Positions 30,543 through 39,690 are shown, counted from the first letter of the stretch. The stretch is DNA of 64,000 bases from Corynebacterium incognita (GCF_014217255.1 NZ_CP059404.1:2232001-2296000); one strand, 5' to 3'. The notes: a model not told the origin generated them from the sequence alone. Numbers and translations: made by a program.

Positions 30543-32204
30543 GTGTTGACTTCCTCCTTTGCTTCCGGCCCGTACATCCACTCAGTCGGCGCTAAGGCAA
30601 GCCCACGGCGCGGCCTTGCGCGCACCGTGGCTGCTACTGTGGCCGCTACTACTCTTATCTTTCCTCTCACAGCCTGCGGCTCTGATGCGGAAGACGGTAA
30701 GAAATTCGCCGTCGCTTCCGACGGGTCGTCGGGCGAAGGCGACAAAGGAGGGGGAGAAAAGAAGCTGCGGCTGGAGCACTCTCAGCTCAAGCCGGTGAGC
30801 ATCGATTCTTCCCGCGTCGTCGGCGACAGCTCGCGCTCCGGGGCGGAAACCGCAACAGAGTTCTTTGACCAAGCAGAGGAAGTTGTTGTCGCGGGTAATG
30901 ATCCTCAGGCCCTGGCGTCCGCAGCAGCGGTTGCTGTGCAGCGCGGTGTTCCTATGCTGACCCAGTTGGGGCAGTCAAGCACAGTGGCGAGTGAGCTGAA
31001 ACGCCTAGGAGTGAAGAAAGTTTACGCGTTCGGGCCGGTCTCTAGCCAGGAGGAGTTGCGCGCGGCCGGCGCGGAGGTAAAAGTGGAATCTGCGCCTGAA
31101 GATTCTGCCGAAGCAGCGCGGACCCTGGCGGGCGTAGGAAAGGACCGCAACGCGGCCGTCGCCAAGCTCCCCGTCGACGCCGCGGGAGAAGCTCCTGGGC
31201 GCCCCGCAGTCCTGGTGACAGAGGAAACTTCAATTGCCGCAGTGGCCACGGCACGCGCAGCGGGCGCCGACGTCAAGGTGCTGCCGGCGGCGGACCCACG
31301 CGCGACCGGCGAATCCATGAAGCTGACCAAGAACGGTGCCTTGGCTATTGGCGAGGCCTTCGGCGGGCAAGAGCGTTTCGACGCCGCCGCGAAGCTCAGC
31401 GCCGCTGGCGAATTGCCCGGCGGCGGTGGCCTGCTCTTCCCCGGACGCCGGATGATCGCGTTGTACGGGCACCCTTCCGGTGGGGCGTTGGGTGTGATGG
31501 GGGAGCAACCCCCGCAGGAAGCAGCGCAGCGTGTGCAGAAGCTGGTTGACGAATATCAACCGCACACGGACTATCAAGTGATGCCCGCCTTCGAGATTAT
31601 TGCCACGGTGGCCTCGTCCTCTCCGGGCGGTGATGGCGACTTCTCCAATGAGGCAGACCCGAAGGAGCTCGAGCCTTACGTCGATGCCATCACCGATGCT
31701 GGGGGTTACGCCTTCCTCGACCTGCAGCCAGGCCGAGCGAGCTTGTTGGATCAGGCGAAGCGCTACGAGGACCTGCTGAAGAAGCCCAATGTTGGATTGG
31801 CTCTGGACCCGGAATGGAAACTCGGACCCAACGATATGCCCATGGATAACGTGGGACATGTCCAGGTAGAAGAAATTAATGAGGTGGCGGACTGGTTGGC
31901 GAAGCTCACTCGGGAGAACAACCTCCCGCAGAAGGGCCTCATCGTTCACCAATTCCAGCAGCAGATGATTAGGAATCGGGAGAATCTGGACACGAGTCAC
32001 CCAGAGCTCGCGCTCATCATCCACGCCGACGGACACGGCGTCGCTGAGGAGAAGTTTGCCACGTGGGAGGTGACGAAGAAGGACCTTCCCCAGGGAGTCT
32101 TTTTGGCATGGAAGAATTTCTACGACGAAGATTCTCCGACCTTCAGCCCGGAAAAAACTTATTCGGACGTGAAACCGCGCCCGTGGTTCGTGTCCTATCA
32201 GTAA
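30543..32204 (+). CDS. large lipoprotein with CWB2-like repeats and an unknown C-terminal domain
   Basis: A 553-residue protein with a long, basic signal region and lipobox 'PLTAC' near residue 45. Residues about 85-290 hold two or three CWB2-like units ('VVVAGNDPQALASAAAVAV', 'RGVPMLTQ', 'LGVKKVYAFGPV'). From about residue 330 a second domain begins ('YQVMPAFEIIATVASS') with 'GGYAFLDLQPGR', 'GLALDPEWKLG' and 'GLIVHQFQQQMI', which has the look of a barrel-type hydrolase or deacetylase scaffold, but I cannot name it. Its start is a GTG without a ribosome binding site. It probably works at the cell wall with the preceding lipoprotein. Confidence 0.7.
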   Translation: MLTSSFASGPYIHSVGAKASPRRGLARTVAATVAATTLIFPLTACGSDAEDGKKFAVASDGSSGEGDKGGGEKKLRLEHSQLKPVSIDSSRVVGDSSRSGAETATEFFDQAEEVVVAGNDPQALASAAAVAVQRGVPMLTQLGQSSTVASELKRLGVKKVYAFGPVSSQEELRAAGAEVKVESAPEDSAEAARTLAGVGKDRNAAVAKLPVDAAGEAPGRPAVLVTEETSIAAVATARAAGADVKVLPAADPRATGESMKLTKNGALAIGEAFGGQERFDAAAKLSAAGELPGGGGLLFPGRRMIALYGHPSGGALGVMGEQPPQEAAQRVQKLVDEYQPHTDYQVMPAFEIIATVASSSPGGDGDFSNEADPKELEPYVDAITDAGGYAFLDLQPGRASLLDQAKRYEDLLKKPNVGLALDPEWKLGPNDMPMDNVGHVQVEEINEVADWLAKLTRENNLPQKGLIVHQFQQQMIRNRENLDTSHPELALIIHADGHGVAEEKFATWEVTKKDLPQGVFLAWKNFYDEDSPTFSPEKTYSDVKPRPWFVSYQ

Positions 32205-32207
32205 AGT
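32202..32207 (+). promoter_or_regulatory. -10 element of the cNMP/CBS/nucleotidyltransferase gene (leaderless)
   Basis: TAAAGT overlaps the stop codon of the previous gene and lies seven bases before the ATG at 32215. Confidence 0.4.
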
Positions 32208-32214
32208 CATCTCC

Positions 32215-34086
32215 ATGAACGTGGAGATCGCCGAAGTCGCTGGCTTTCTGGCAGCGCACGAGCCCTTTATGCGCTTGCCAGAACCGGCACGCGCCGAGCT
32301 CGCGGCGGCTATGGACATTATTTACGTCCGCCGCGGCGAGGACATTATCACCCCTGGCCACGAGAACGCGGCGCTGTATGTCATACGTTCTGGTGCGGTA
32401 GACGTTATCGGCGAGGACGTCCTTCTTGACCGGCGGGACGCGGGTCGGAGCTTCGGCTATTCCACCCTGGTTAATCCAGAAGAATCCCGGTCTCGCTATC
32501 GCATGACGGCGGTGGAGGACAGCCTGCTCCTGGTCATCCCAGCAGCAGTCTTCAGGGCTGTGGCGCAAGAGCACCCGGATTTTCAACGGTTCTATTCCTC
32601 GCAGACCTTGCGGATTCGGCAGGCAGCGGCGCAGCTCAACGACGACGGCTTCGCCACCACGTTGCGTTCCCCGGTGCTTCGTCCCGGAGATTCGAGTACA
32701 GCTCCGCTAGTTGTCAAGGCAGAGGACAGCATCCAATCGGTGGCGGCGGACATGGACGCGGGTAACCACACTGCGGCACTGGTATCGGATGGGACCCGCA
32801 TCGTGGGTATCATCACGGACAAGGACTTGCGAGGCCGAGTGGTGGCGCGCGGCGTCGCTACGCACCAAGCCGTGGCCACCGTGATGACGGTGGACCCAGT
32901 GACCGTGACGGCGACAGCGACCGTCATGGATGCGCTGGTGGTGATGAGTGAACGCAACATTTCCCACCTCCCAGTTCTCGGCGAGGAAGGGGCATCGGTG
33001 CCGGTGGGGCTGGTTACTAATGCCACGCTCATGGAGCTGCTCCGCAATGACCCGGTGTACCTCATCGCCGATATTGCTCGGCATAAGAACCGCGAGGAAC
33101 TGGTTGGGACGTTCGAGCGCGCGACGCATATCGTGGCTCGGTTTATTGAGCGTGGAGCGAGCCCCGCTGATGCGGCGCGGATGATGACGATTGCTGCGGA
33201 TGGCATTGCGCAACGCCTTGTCGCTCTCGCTCATGAAGAATTAGGGCCGGCGCCGGTGGAGTACGCGTTTGTCACCGTGGGGTCGCAGGGAAGGCACGAA
33301 ACAGGATTTGCCTCGGACCAAGACAACGCACTCATCCTGGCCGATACCTACCAACCCGAGTTGCATGGGGACTATTTCGCGGCCTTGTCTGACTACGTGT
33401 GTACAGGGCTGGCGGACGCGGGCCAGCGTTTGTGCCCCGGAGACATGATGGCTAACCAGCCGCAATGGCGGATGACGATTCGGCAGTGGCACGAGGCCTT
33501 CGCGCAATGGGTGACGGCCTTGGAATCCGAGGCTGTTCTTCAAGCCCAGGTTTTCTTCGATATGCGCACCGTGGCGGGCAGTGACTCCTTGACGGCGGAG
33601 GTCCATAGCTACGCGGTCTCAGCTGCGAGCGGCGCGCGCCGCTTCCACGCCCACCTGGCCGCTTTGGCAGCACGGAGGGAGCCGCCCCTGGGATTCTTCC
33701 GCGGCTTCGTGGTGGACAAGTCTGGAGAATACGCCAAAACCCTCGACATTAAGAAGGGCGGCGTCGCCGGAATTGTGCAAATGGCGCGGCTACACGCGAT
33801 CGCCGGCGGCTCAAGAGAATTGGATACACGGGCTCGGCTGCAGGCCGCGGCGGGGCAGAATATGTCGGAGCAGGGGGCGAATAACCTCATCGATGCCTTC
33901 GATTTCCTCACCGCAATGTCCCTGCGCCACCAGGCGCAGCAGTTACGTGAGGGGGCGGCACCGGACAACCATATCGACCCTGCACAGCTTTCCAAGATGG
34001 AGCGCGAACACCTCCGCGATGCCTTCCAAATCGTGGGATCGATGTATAAGGCGCTCGCCACGAAGTATCCGGTGAGGTCGACATAG
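32215..34086 (+). CDS. cNMP-binding / CBS-pair / GlnD-like nucleotidyltransferase protein (DUF294)
   Basis: A 623-residue cytoplasmic signalling protein. Order: a cyclic-nucleotide-binding-like domain (about 15-130, 'HENAALYVIRSGAVDVIG'), two CBS domains (about 165-285, 'ALVSDGTRIVGIITDKDLRG' and 'ISHLPVLGEEG') and a DUF294 nucleotidyltransferase domain with 'VGSQGRHETGFASDQDNAL'. That last motif holds the two metal-binding aspartates of the GlnD type. A helical C-terminal domain follows. Such proteins pair with a DnaQ-like exonuclease, and the next gene starts in the base after the stop. The target of nucleotidylation is unknown. Confidence 0.85.
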   Translation: MNVEIAEVAGFLAAHEPFMRLPEPARAELAAAMDIIYVRRGEDIITPGHENAALYVIRSGAVDVIGEDVLLDRRDAGRSFGYSTLVNPEESRSRYRMTAVEDSLLLVIPAAVFRAVAQEHPDFQRFYSSQTLRIRQAAAQLNDDGFATTLRSPVLRPGDSSTAPLVVKAEDSIQSVAADMDAGNHTAALVSDGTRIVGIITDKDLRGRVVARGVATHQAVATVMTVDPVTVTATATVMDALVVMSERNISHLPVLGEEGASVPVGLVTNATLMELLRNDPVYLIADIARHKNREELVGTFERATHIVARFIERGASPADAARMMTIAADGIAQRLVALAHEELGPAPVEYAFVTVGSQGRHETGFASDQDNALILADTYQPELHGDYFAALSDYVCTGLADAGQRLCPGDMMANQPQWRMTIRQWHEAFAQWVTALESEAVLQAQVFFDMRTVAGSDSLTAEVHSYAVSAASGARRFHAHLAALAARREPPLGFFRGFVVDKSGEYAKTLDIKKGGVAGIVQMARLHAIAGGSRELDTRARLQAAAGQNMSEQGANNLIDAFDFLTAMSLRHQAQQLREGAAPDNHIDPAQLSKMEREHLRDAFQIVGSMYKALATKYPVRST

Positions 34087-34776
34087 ATGGCGGACTCCAC
34101 GAACCAGATGGCTCACAACCGGGACACCAGTTGGTGGTCACGGCAATGGGCTCGCTGGCGCGCGCCGAGCATGCAATTTCCGGCTCCGGCCGCGGGAACG
34201 CCTCTCGACGACCTGCGTCTCCTGGCTGTGGATATGGAGGCCACGGACATTGACCCCCGCCGCGGGCGGATCGTCTCCATCGGGTGGGTGCCGGTCGAAG
34301 GCCGCACCATCTCACTGACCGGGGCACGGTACTTTGTAGTCCAAGGGACAGACGTAGGTGAGTCGGCCACGATTCACGGGATTACGGATAGCGAGGCCGC
34401 GTCCGGGGTACCAGAGGAAGAAGCTATCGGCGCGCTTTTACAAGCTTTGCAAGGTCGCGTATTACTGGCGCATTTTGCCGAGCTGGAACGGAGCTATCTT
34501 GAAACGGCCGTGCTCGCACACTGTGGGAAGAAGCTGCGGCTTCCGGTGGCCGACACCTTTGCTTTAGAGCGGCGGCACATGGAGAAAATGGGAACCTATC
34601 CCCGTGGGGAGGACCTGCGCTTAGCTACCGTGCGACGACGCTACGGCCTGCCTGAGTACCGCAACCACAACGCATTGACCGACGCACTGGCCTGCGCGGA
34701 GCTATACCTTGCTGTGACGGCGCAATCCCGCGGCCGGACCTGGGGGAGCCTGCCGGACACCACGCGTAGTAAGTGA
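34087..34776 (+). CDS. dnaQ2: DnaQ-like 3'-5' exonuclease paired with the DUF294 protein
   Basis: A 229-residue DEDDh exonuclease. Motif I is 'LAVDMEATDIDP' (D-x-E), motif II is around 'VLLAHFAELERSYL', and motif III is 'HNALTDALACAELYL'. It is directly abutted to the DUF294 gene (ATG right after TAG), so the two proteins are made together. In corynebacteria the same pair precedes odx, as here. It may process nucleic acids or nucleotides in a cyclic-nucleotide or AMP dependent way, but this is inference. Confidence 0.85.
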   Translation: MADSTNQMAHNRDTSWWSRQWARWRAPSMQFPAPAAGTPLDDLRLLAVDMEATDIDPRRGRIVSIGWVPVEGRTISLTGARYFVVQGTDVGESATIHGITDSEAASGVPEEEAIGALLQALQGRVLLAHFAELERSYLETAVLAHCGKKLRLPVADTFALERRHMEKMGTYPRGEDLRLATVRRRYGLPEYRNHNALTDALACAELYLAVTAQSRGRTWGSLPDTTRSK

Positions 34777-34821
34777 AGTGCGAAAACTTAACTTAACAAA
34801 TTAGTTAATGTACCTAAAGGC

Positions 34822-34827
34822 TATGAT
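34822..34827 (+). promoter_or_regulatory. -10 element of odx (leaderless)
   Basis: TATGAT lies seven bases before the ATG at 34835; its end forms an in-frame decoy ATG at 34826. Confidence 0.5.
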
Positions 34828-34834
34828 GGCCTGC

Positions 34835-35635
34835 ATGCGTATTGGACGAATTGCACACCCAGAAGGCATGGCTTTTGTAGTCATTGAGACCAACGACAAC
34901 GGTGAGGATATCGCGAAGGAAATCGCGGGAACGCCGTTTACTCCGCCGGAGTTTACTGGTCGCGACTGGAAGTTGGAGGATGTCCGACTGCTGGCTCCCA
35001 TGCTGCCGGGCAAGGTGGTTGCTCTGGGGCGCAACTACGCCGACCACGTCGCAGAGGTCTTCGCCAAGTCCTCCGACGAGCTTCCCCCGACCCTCTTCAT
35101 CAAGCCGTCCACGGCGGTTATCGGACCAGGCCAGCCCATCAGGATCCCGGATTTTGCCACCAACGTGGAATTCGAGGGTGAGCTCGCTGTGGTGATCAGC
35201 CGGCCGAGCAAAAATATCAAGGCAGAAAACTGGAAAGACCACGTCTTGGGCTACACGATTTGTAATGATGTGTCTTCCCGCGACCTGCAGTTTGCTGATG
35301 GGCAGTGGGCGCGTGCCAAAGGAATCGATACCTTCTGCCCGTTGGGGCCGTGGATCGAGACTGACCTGGATTCACTGGACTTGGACAACACGAAAATTAA
35401 CGCCTACCTCACCCACGACGGCCAGCGTGAGCAGAAGCAGGACTCCAACACCGATCAAATGATCGTGAAGATGGGCGGAATACTGGAACGTATTTCCGCC
35501 GCGTTTACGCTGCTTCCGGGCGACATTGTGACCACGGGCTCGCCGGCAGGCACCGCGGCGATGGTGCCGGGGGACAACATTGAAATTGAGATTCCCGGAG
35601 TAGGAAACCTTTCCAATCCGGTGGTGCGCGCCTAA
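34835..35635 (+). CDS. odx: fumarylacetoacetate hydrolase family protein, probable oxaloacetate decarboxylase
   Basis: A 266-residue member of the FAH superfamily. Metal ligands are visible in 'NVEFEGELAVVI' (two Glu) and in the Asp of 'GYTICNDVSSRDLQ'; 'TGSPAGTAAMVPGD' is the usual late motif. The gene order dnaQ2 - this gene - gltX region is that of C. glutamicum, where the homologue was shown to be the soluble oxaloacetate decarboxylase Odx (oxaloacetate to pyruvate and CO2). The family also contains acylpyruvases and hydratases, so the activity is likely but not certain. Confidence 0.7.
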   Translation: MRIGRIAHPEGMAFVVIETNDNGEDIAKEIAGTPFTPPEFTGRDWKLEDVRLLAPMLPGKVVALGRNYADHVAEVFAKSSDELPPTLFIKPSTAVIGPGQPIRIPDFATNVEFEGELAVVISRPSKNIKAENWKDHVLGYTICNDVSSRDLQFADGQWARAKGIDTFCPLGPWIETDLDSLDLDNTKINAYLTHDGQREQKQDSNTDQMIVKMGGILERISAAFTLLPGDIVTTGSPAGTAAMVPGDNIEIEIPGVGNLSNPVVRA

Positions 35636-35667
35636 AGCTACGTCCATCGTGCAGGGGGCGGAGCGTC

Positions 35668-36780
35668 CTAAAGACCCAGAGTACGCATGATGGTGCGGAG
35701 CTTGGCGGAGGTTTCCTCCAACTCGGCCTGGGCACAGGAATCGGCGACGATGCCTCCGCCGGCCCAGGCGCGGGCGTGAAGCCCATCTCCGGAGATTTCG
35801 GCGCAGCGGATGGCGACCATATATTCCCCGTCGCCGGACTCGTCGCACCAACCGACGGCGCCAGCGTAGAAGCCCCGATCTGACTCAGCGGTACAGATGA
35901 GGGCCTCGGCTGCTTCGGTCGGGGTGCCGCAAATTGCCGGGGTGGGGTGAGTCGTCATCGCAAGGTCCAGGGCGTTCGGCAGCGTGCCGTTGCGCGGAGC
36001 GAGCGTGCCCACGATGGGGGTGCCGAGGTGCCACATTTCGTTGGTGGATAGCAGTCGCGGGCGTTCGGGGATGTCCAGCCGTTCGCACAGCGGACCTAGT
36101 TTTTCCCGAAGGTGTTCGACTACGAACGCGTGCTCCGCAAGATCCTTGGCCGAGTGATATAGACGGCGACCGTTTTCTTCATCGTGACGGGCATCGGCAT
36201 GCCGAGGTGCCGATCCAGCCAAAGGGAATGCGGTGACAGTCGAGCCCTGACGCTTGACTAATACTTCTGGTGACGATCCGACAAGCATTGCACCTTGACG
36301 CCCTGCGGGGGTGAGATCGGCGATAAACCCGTCCATGTGTGCCGAGTTGTTAATCAGCAAGGCCGCAACGTGCCGTGGGTCGACGGCTTCGGCAAAGGCG
36401 ATGTCTACGGCGCGGGCGAGAACTACTTTGTCCAGTCGACTGTTGGAGATGGTATCGATGGCAGCCTCGACGCGGCGCAGGTGTTCCCCGGGTTCGGGGT
36501 CGTAGCCGTTGACCGTCGCAGGGCCGAGGGGGCGGCGGTAGAAGGCTGGGGGTTCTAGGGGGCCGTCTTCGCGGATGATTTTTTCTGGAACGGTCAGCGC
36601 CGCGGCGTCGTCGCTGGCAAAGGGGAGGGCTCCGACGATCATTTCCACGTCGCCGCGGTGCAGTGCGTCCGAGGCAGCAAAGGCGTCGGTGAATGTTTCC
36701 CTGCTGCCTTGGGTGCGGACCGAGCCCGAAGTGCGGGAGAGCAAGAAATCGGGGGCGGTGCTCGGTCGGCTGGAGTGCAT
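35668..36780 (-). CDS. isochorismate synthase (chorismate-utilising family)
   Basis: A 370-residue enzyme. The second half is the chorismate-utilising domain: 'KVVLARAVDI', 'GSSPEVLVKRQ', 'FPLAGSAPRH', 'HLREKLGPLC', 'HPTPAICGTP' and 'GAVGWCDESGDGEYMVAIRCAEI'. The combination matches isochorismate synthases (MenF, EntC, DhbC) rather than anthranilate synthases. Isochorismate could feed menaquinone or a catecholate/salicylate. No other genes of either pathway are nearby. ATG 36780 was chosen: the longer frame adds 17 non-conserved residues and a TAGACT box stands eight bases upstream of this ATG. Confidence 0.85.
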   Translation of the reverse strand: MHSSRPSTAPDFLLSRTSGSVRTQGSRETFTDAFAASDALHRGDVEMIVGALPFASDDAAALTVPEKIIREDGPLEPPAFYRRPLGPATVNGYDPEPGEHLRRVEAAIDTISNSRLDKVVLARAVDIAFAEAVDPRHVAALLINNSAHMDGFIADLTPAGRQGAMLVGSSPEVLVKRQGSTVTAFPLAGSAPRHADARHDEENGRRLYHSAKDLAEHAFVVEHLREKLGPLCERLDIPERPRLLSTNEMWHLGTPIVGTLAPRNGTLPNALDLAMTTHPTPAICGTPTEAAEALICTAESDRGFYAGAVGWCDESGDGEYMVAIRCAEISGDGLHARAWAGGGIVADSCAQAELEETSAKLRTIMRTLGL

Positions 36781-36788
36781 GGCGACTA

Positions 36789-36794
36789 AGTCTA
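36789..36794 (-). promoter_or_regulatory. -10 element of the isochorismate synthase gene (leaderless)
   Basis: TAGACT on the minus strand, eight bases before the ATG at 36780. Confidence 0.35.
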
Positions 36795-36858
36795 CTTGGC
36801 TGTTTGTGCCCTTTAAAACTAGGCGTCCCAAAAAGTTTCCTAAAACCTGTGTTCAATG

Positions 36859-36886
36859 TTGCGATTGTTGCGGAAGTTACTATTGT
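36859..36886 (+). promoter_or_regulatory. promoter of the secreted esterase gene
   Basis: TTGCGA (36859-36864) and TATTGT (36881-36886) are separated by 16 bases, and the GTG start follows seven bases later without a Shine-Dalgarno sequence. Confidence 0.45.
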
Positions 36887-36893
36887 TGCTTAA

Positions 36894-38096
36894 GTGATTA
36901 GACAGCTTCGCCATTCTCTCCGCCCGTTAAACGCTCTCGCCGTGGTGGCCGCAACTGCCGCTTCGCTCACTCTTGTCTCCATTTCCGGTGACGATGGTGC
37001 CGCCCCGGTGGCCGCAGCCGCACCAGCAGTCCCCGCGGGTTCGGCTGCAGCGGTGAATACGCCGACCCCCAAAGGTTCCGCAGCACCAGCGCACCGGGAA
37101 ATCACTCGGGAGGTCAACCGAGGCTCGTCCCAGGCTAAAGCCGCTTATCGTGGAACGACAAGGGGTTCCTCAGCGTCGCGTGTGTCATCGCCGGACAAGG
37201 CTTTGGCAGCCTCCTCGAAAGCCGTGCAAACACGCGGGGGTGCCCGCAACGCGGCGTCATCGATGCCACAAGGCTCCAGCGTTCCGGGCCAGTCCCGTCC
37301 CGTCGTCAACACCGCTAAGCCCGCGCCACGCGTAGCAAACGGAACGACCAAGAATGTGTGGACGTCTCATAATGGCGTTAAGCGCCGCTACCTCCTGTAC
37401 ATCCCTACGGGCTATAACCCGGCTCGCCCTGCTCCAGTCCTCTTCGGTTTCGGTGGCTGGGGTGATAGTCCGGAAAACTACAAGGGTTACGCGCGGATGA
37501 ACACCACCGGTGCGCACTCCCAAGCTATCCAGGTCTACCCCGAGGGCATCGCTCGCGCCTGGGAGGGCGCACCATACGCCAAGACTCGCGTGGGCCAGGA
37601 CACCGCCTTTGTGAAGCAGGTCCTCAACGAGGTAGATCGGACGTACGCCGTCAACCGCAACCGCGTCTACGCCATGGGCATGTCCAACGGCGGCGGCATG
37701 GCCGCGAGCATTGGCTGCCGTGCGCAAGACACCTTCGCCGCGGTCGCCATGGTGTCCGCCGCTTTCTACACGCCGTCGGTGAGCGGTTGCCGCCGCGGCT
37801 CCGTGGCGGCGCTAGTCATGCATGGAACGAACGACGCAATGATGCACTACAACGGCGGCATCCGCCACGGCGCATCCTACGAATCGGCGCGCAGTGTTAC
37901 GGGTGGATTCGTCCACCGAAACCGCTGCAGCACCCTGCATAGCCGGACGCCTATGGCTGGTGGCGCCACCCGCTTCGCCTACCGTGGCTGCGCCAAACCC
38001 ACCCACCTGATCGCCGTCCCCCAGGATCACCTGTGGTTCTGGTCGCCCGACGCCGCCAACGAGGTGTGGGGCTTCCTCTCCCGCCAACACCGTTAG
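36894..38096 (+). CDS. secreted CE1-type esterase (PHB depolymerase / LpqC-like)
   Basis: A 400-residue protein with an N-terminal signal sequence (hydrophobic 'LNALAVVAATAASLTLVS') and a disordered region rich in Ala, Ser and Pro to about residue 155. The alpha/beta hydrolase domain begins at 'RRYLLYIPTGYNPARP'. The nucleophile is Ser in 'GMSNGGGMA', the acid is Asp in 'MHGTNDAMMHY', and the base is His in 'PQDHLWFW'. Four or more cysteines in the mature domain probably form disulphides. Homologues include feruloyl esterases and polyhydroxybutyrate depolymerases; the natural ester is unknown. Confidence 0.82.
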   Translation: MIRQLRHSLRPLNALAVVAATAASLTLVSISGDDGAAPVAAAAPAVPAGSAAAVNTPTPKGSAAPAHREITREVNRGSSQAKAAYRGTTRGSSASRVSSPDKALAASSKAVQTRGGARNAASSMPQGSSVPGQSRPVVNTAKPAPRVANGTTKNVWTSHNGVKRRYLLYIPTGYNPARPAPVLFGFGGWGDSPENYKGYARMNTTGAHSQAIQVYPEGIARAWEGAPYAKTRVGQDTAFVKQVLNEVDRTYAVNRNRVYAMGMSNGGGMAASIGCRAQDTFAAVAMVSAAFYTPSVSGCRRGSVAALVMHGTNDAMMHYNGGIRHGASYESARSVTGGFVHRNRCSTLHSRTPMAGGATRFAYRGCAKPTHLIAVPQDHLWFWSPDAANEVWGFLSRQHR

Positions 38097-38113
38097 TTGG
38101 CAAGCGTAATCGG

Positions 38114-39601
38114 CTAGCGCAAGACGTCGCGGAAGGCCCGCAGGGCCCAGGCCGCGGTGGCGGCAAATTTCTCTCGGTCTAGCGCCGCGGGCCCAGTAGC
38201 GTGCGTCCAGCGTTGCAAGGCCACCGTCCGGGCCTCGGTGTATTTCAGCAGTCCGCCGTCGCCGTGTCGGCGACCCACACCTGAGGACTTCCATCCGCCC
38301 ATAGGGGCATCCATTGCGATCCATGCCGTGGCGTACCCCTCGTTGATGTTGACGGTTCCGGCGTGGAGTTGGCTGGCTATCCGACGCCCCGTGGAGGCCC
38401 GCGCCCAGACCGAGGCGTTGAGCCCGTAGTCGGTGTCATTCGCCCGCGCGATGGCGGTGTCCTCATCCGGGACGGACTCGATGTAGACCACTGGGCCGAA
38501 GACCTCTTCGCGGTAAAGGCGCGCTGATGCAGGGACGTCGGTAAGCACCGTCGGCGCGTAATAGGCCCCGCGGGCATGAGCGCCGTCGATAAGGCGTTTG
38601 CCGCCAGTGAGCACCCTGGCGCCCGCCGCCACGGCGTCATCCACGAAGCCTGAGACTTTCTCCACATGGTCGTGCGAGATCAGGGATCCCATATCCGCAT
38701 TCCACCCATGCTCCGCACCAACCTTCATGGCTTCCACCGACCGGACGAATGCGCGCGTGAATTCCGCGGCCACGGCGTCCACGACGTAGATGCGCTCGAT
38801 GGAGATGCATAGCTGGCCGGCATTTGAGAAACACGCGGTGACCGCGCCCTCAGCAGCGCGCTGGATATCGGCGTCGGAGGCCACGATGAGGGGATTCTTG
38901 CCGCCTAGCTCCCCGGAAAATCCGATCAGTCGCTCGCCCGCCTGCGCCGCGAGCTTCCTGCCGGTAGCAGTTGAGCCAGTAAACATCAGGTAATCGCAGT
39001 CGGCGACGATGGCTTGTCCGACTTCGGCACCGGGGCCGGGCAGCACGTGGAACACCTCGCGCGGCACCCCGGCTTCATAGAGCAACTCGGCGACCCGGAG
39101 CGCGGACAGTGGGGTAGCGCTGTCCGGTTTGAGCACCACGGCATTACCTGCAAGTAGCGCCGCGACGGCATCGGATACTGCAAGAGTCAGCGGGTAATTC
39201 CACGGCGCGATAACGCCCACGACCCCGACGGGCTCGTGGTTCACGCGCACCGAGCCCGTCAGCGGGATACCCGCCCGCGCCCGTCGAGGACGCAGCAGCG
39301 CGCCCGCGCGGTAGGCGTAGTGGCGTGCGGTGAGCGCCACGTCCAGGACCTCCTCAAAGGCGTCCTTGCGCGCCTTGCCGGACTCCGCACAGATGGTGTC
39401 CAATAGCGCCGTCTTCTCGCTCAAAACTAGGTCGTGGAACTCCAGGAAGATGCGCTTTTTTGTCGCATGCGGCACGTGCTCCCAGGCGGCTTGCGCGGCG
39501 CGGGCGGAGACGAAGGCCGCGCGGGTTTCCTCTGCGGTATACACGCGGATGGAGCCGACTTCTTCGCCGCAAGCCGGTGACACGACTGTGTTATTCGACA
39601 T
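38114..39601 (-). CDS. NAD(P)-dependent aldehyde dehydrogenase, succinate-semialdehyde type
   Basis: A 495-residue aldehyde dehydrogenase. The catalytic cysteine is in 'NAGQLCISIERI', the general-base Glu in 'FSGELGGKNPLI', the cofactor-binding 'FTGSTATGRKLA' and 'APWNYPLTLAVSD' (with the catalytic Asn) are intact, and 'EEVFGPVVYIE' is the late motif. It resembles the GabD2 group of actinobacterial succinic semialdehyde dehydrogenases. The start at 39601 lies seven bases after a TAACAT box; the ATG at 39610 overlaps that box. Convergent with the esterase gene. Confidence 0.85.
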   Translation of the reverse strand: MSNNTVVSPACGEEVGSIRVYTAEETRAAFVSARAAQAAWEHVPHATKKRIFLEFHDLVLSEKTALLDTICAESGKARKDAFEEVLDVALTARHYAYRAGALLRPRRARAGIPLTGSVRVNHEPVGVVGVIAPWNYPLTLAVSDAVAALLAGNAVVLKPDSATPLSALRVAELLYEAGVPREVFHVLPGPGAEVGQAIVADCDYLMFTGSTATGRKLAAQAGERLIGFSGELGGKNPLIVASDADIQRAAEGAVTACFSNAGQLCISIERIYVVDAVAAEFTRAFVRSVEAMKVGAEHGWNADMGSLISHDHVEKVSGFVDDAVAAGARVLTGGKRLIDGAHARGAYYAPTVLTDVPASARLYREEVFGPVVYIESVPDEDTAIARANDTDYGLNASVWARASTGRRIASQLHAGTVNINEGYATAWIAMDAPMGGWKSSGVGRRHGDGGLLKYTEARTVALQRWTHATGPAALDREKFAATAAWALRAFRDVLR

Positions 39602-39608
39602 GAGATTC

Positions 39609-39614
39609 ATGTTA
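39609..39614 (-). promoter_or_regulatory. -10 element of the aldehyde dehydrogenase gene (leaderless)
   Basis: TAACAT on the minus strand, seven bases before the ATG at 39601; it creates an in-frame decoy ATG at 39610. Confidence 0.4.
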
Positions 39615-39690
39615 GGTCGAATTAGTCACCCTCACCAAGCGCATCCGAGCGTGCGCTTGCCGTGACCGGCCGCGCGAAAAGTCACTAGTC

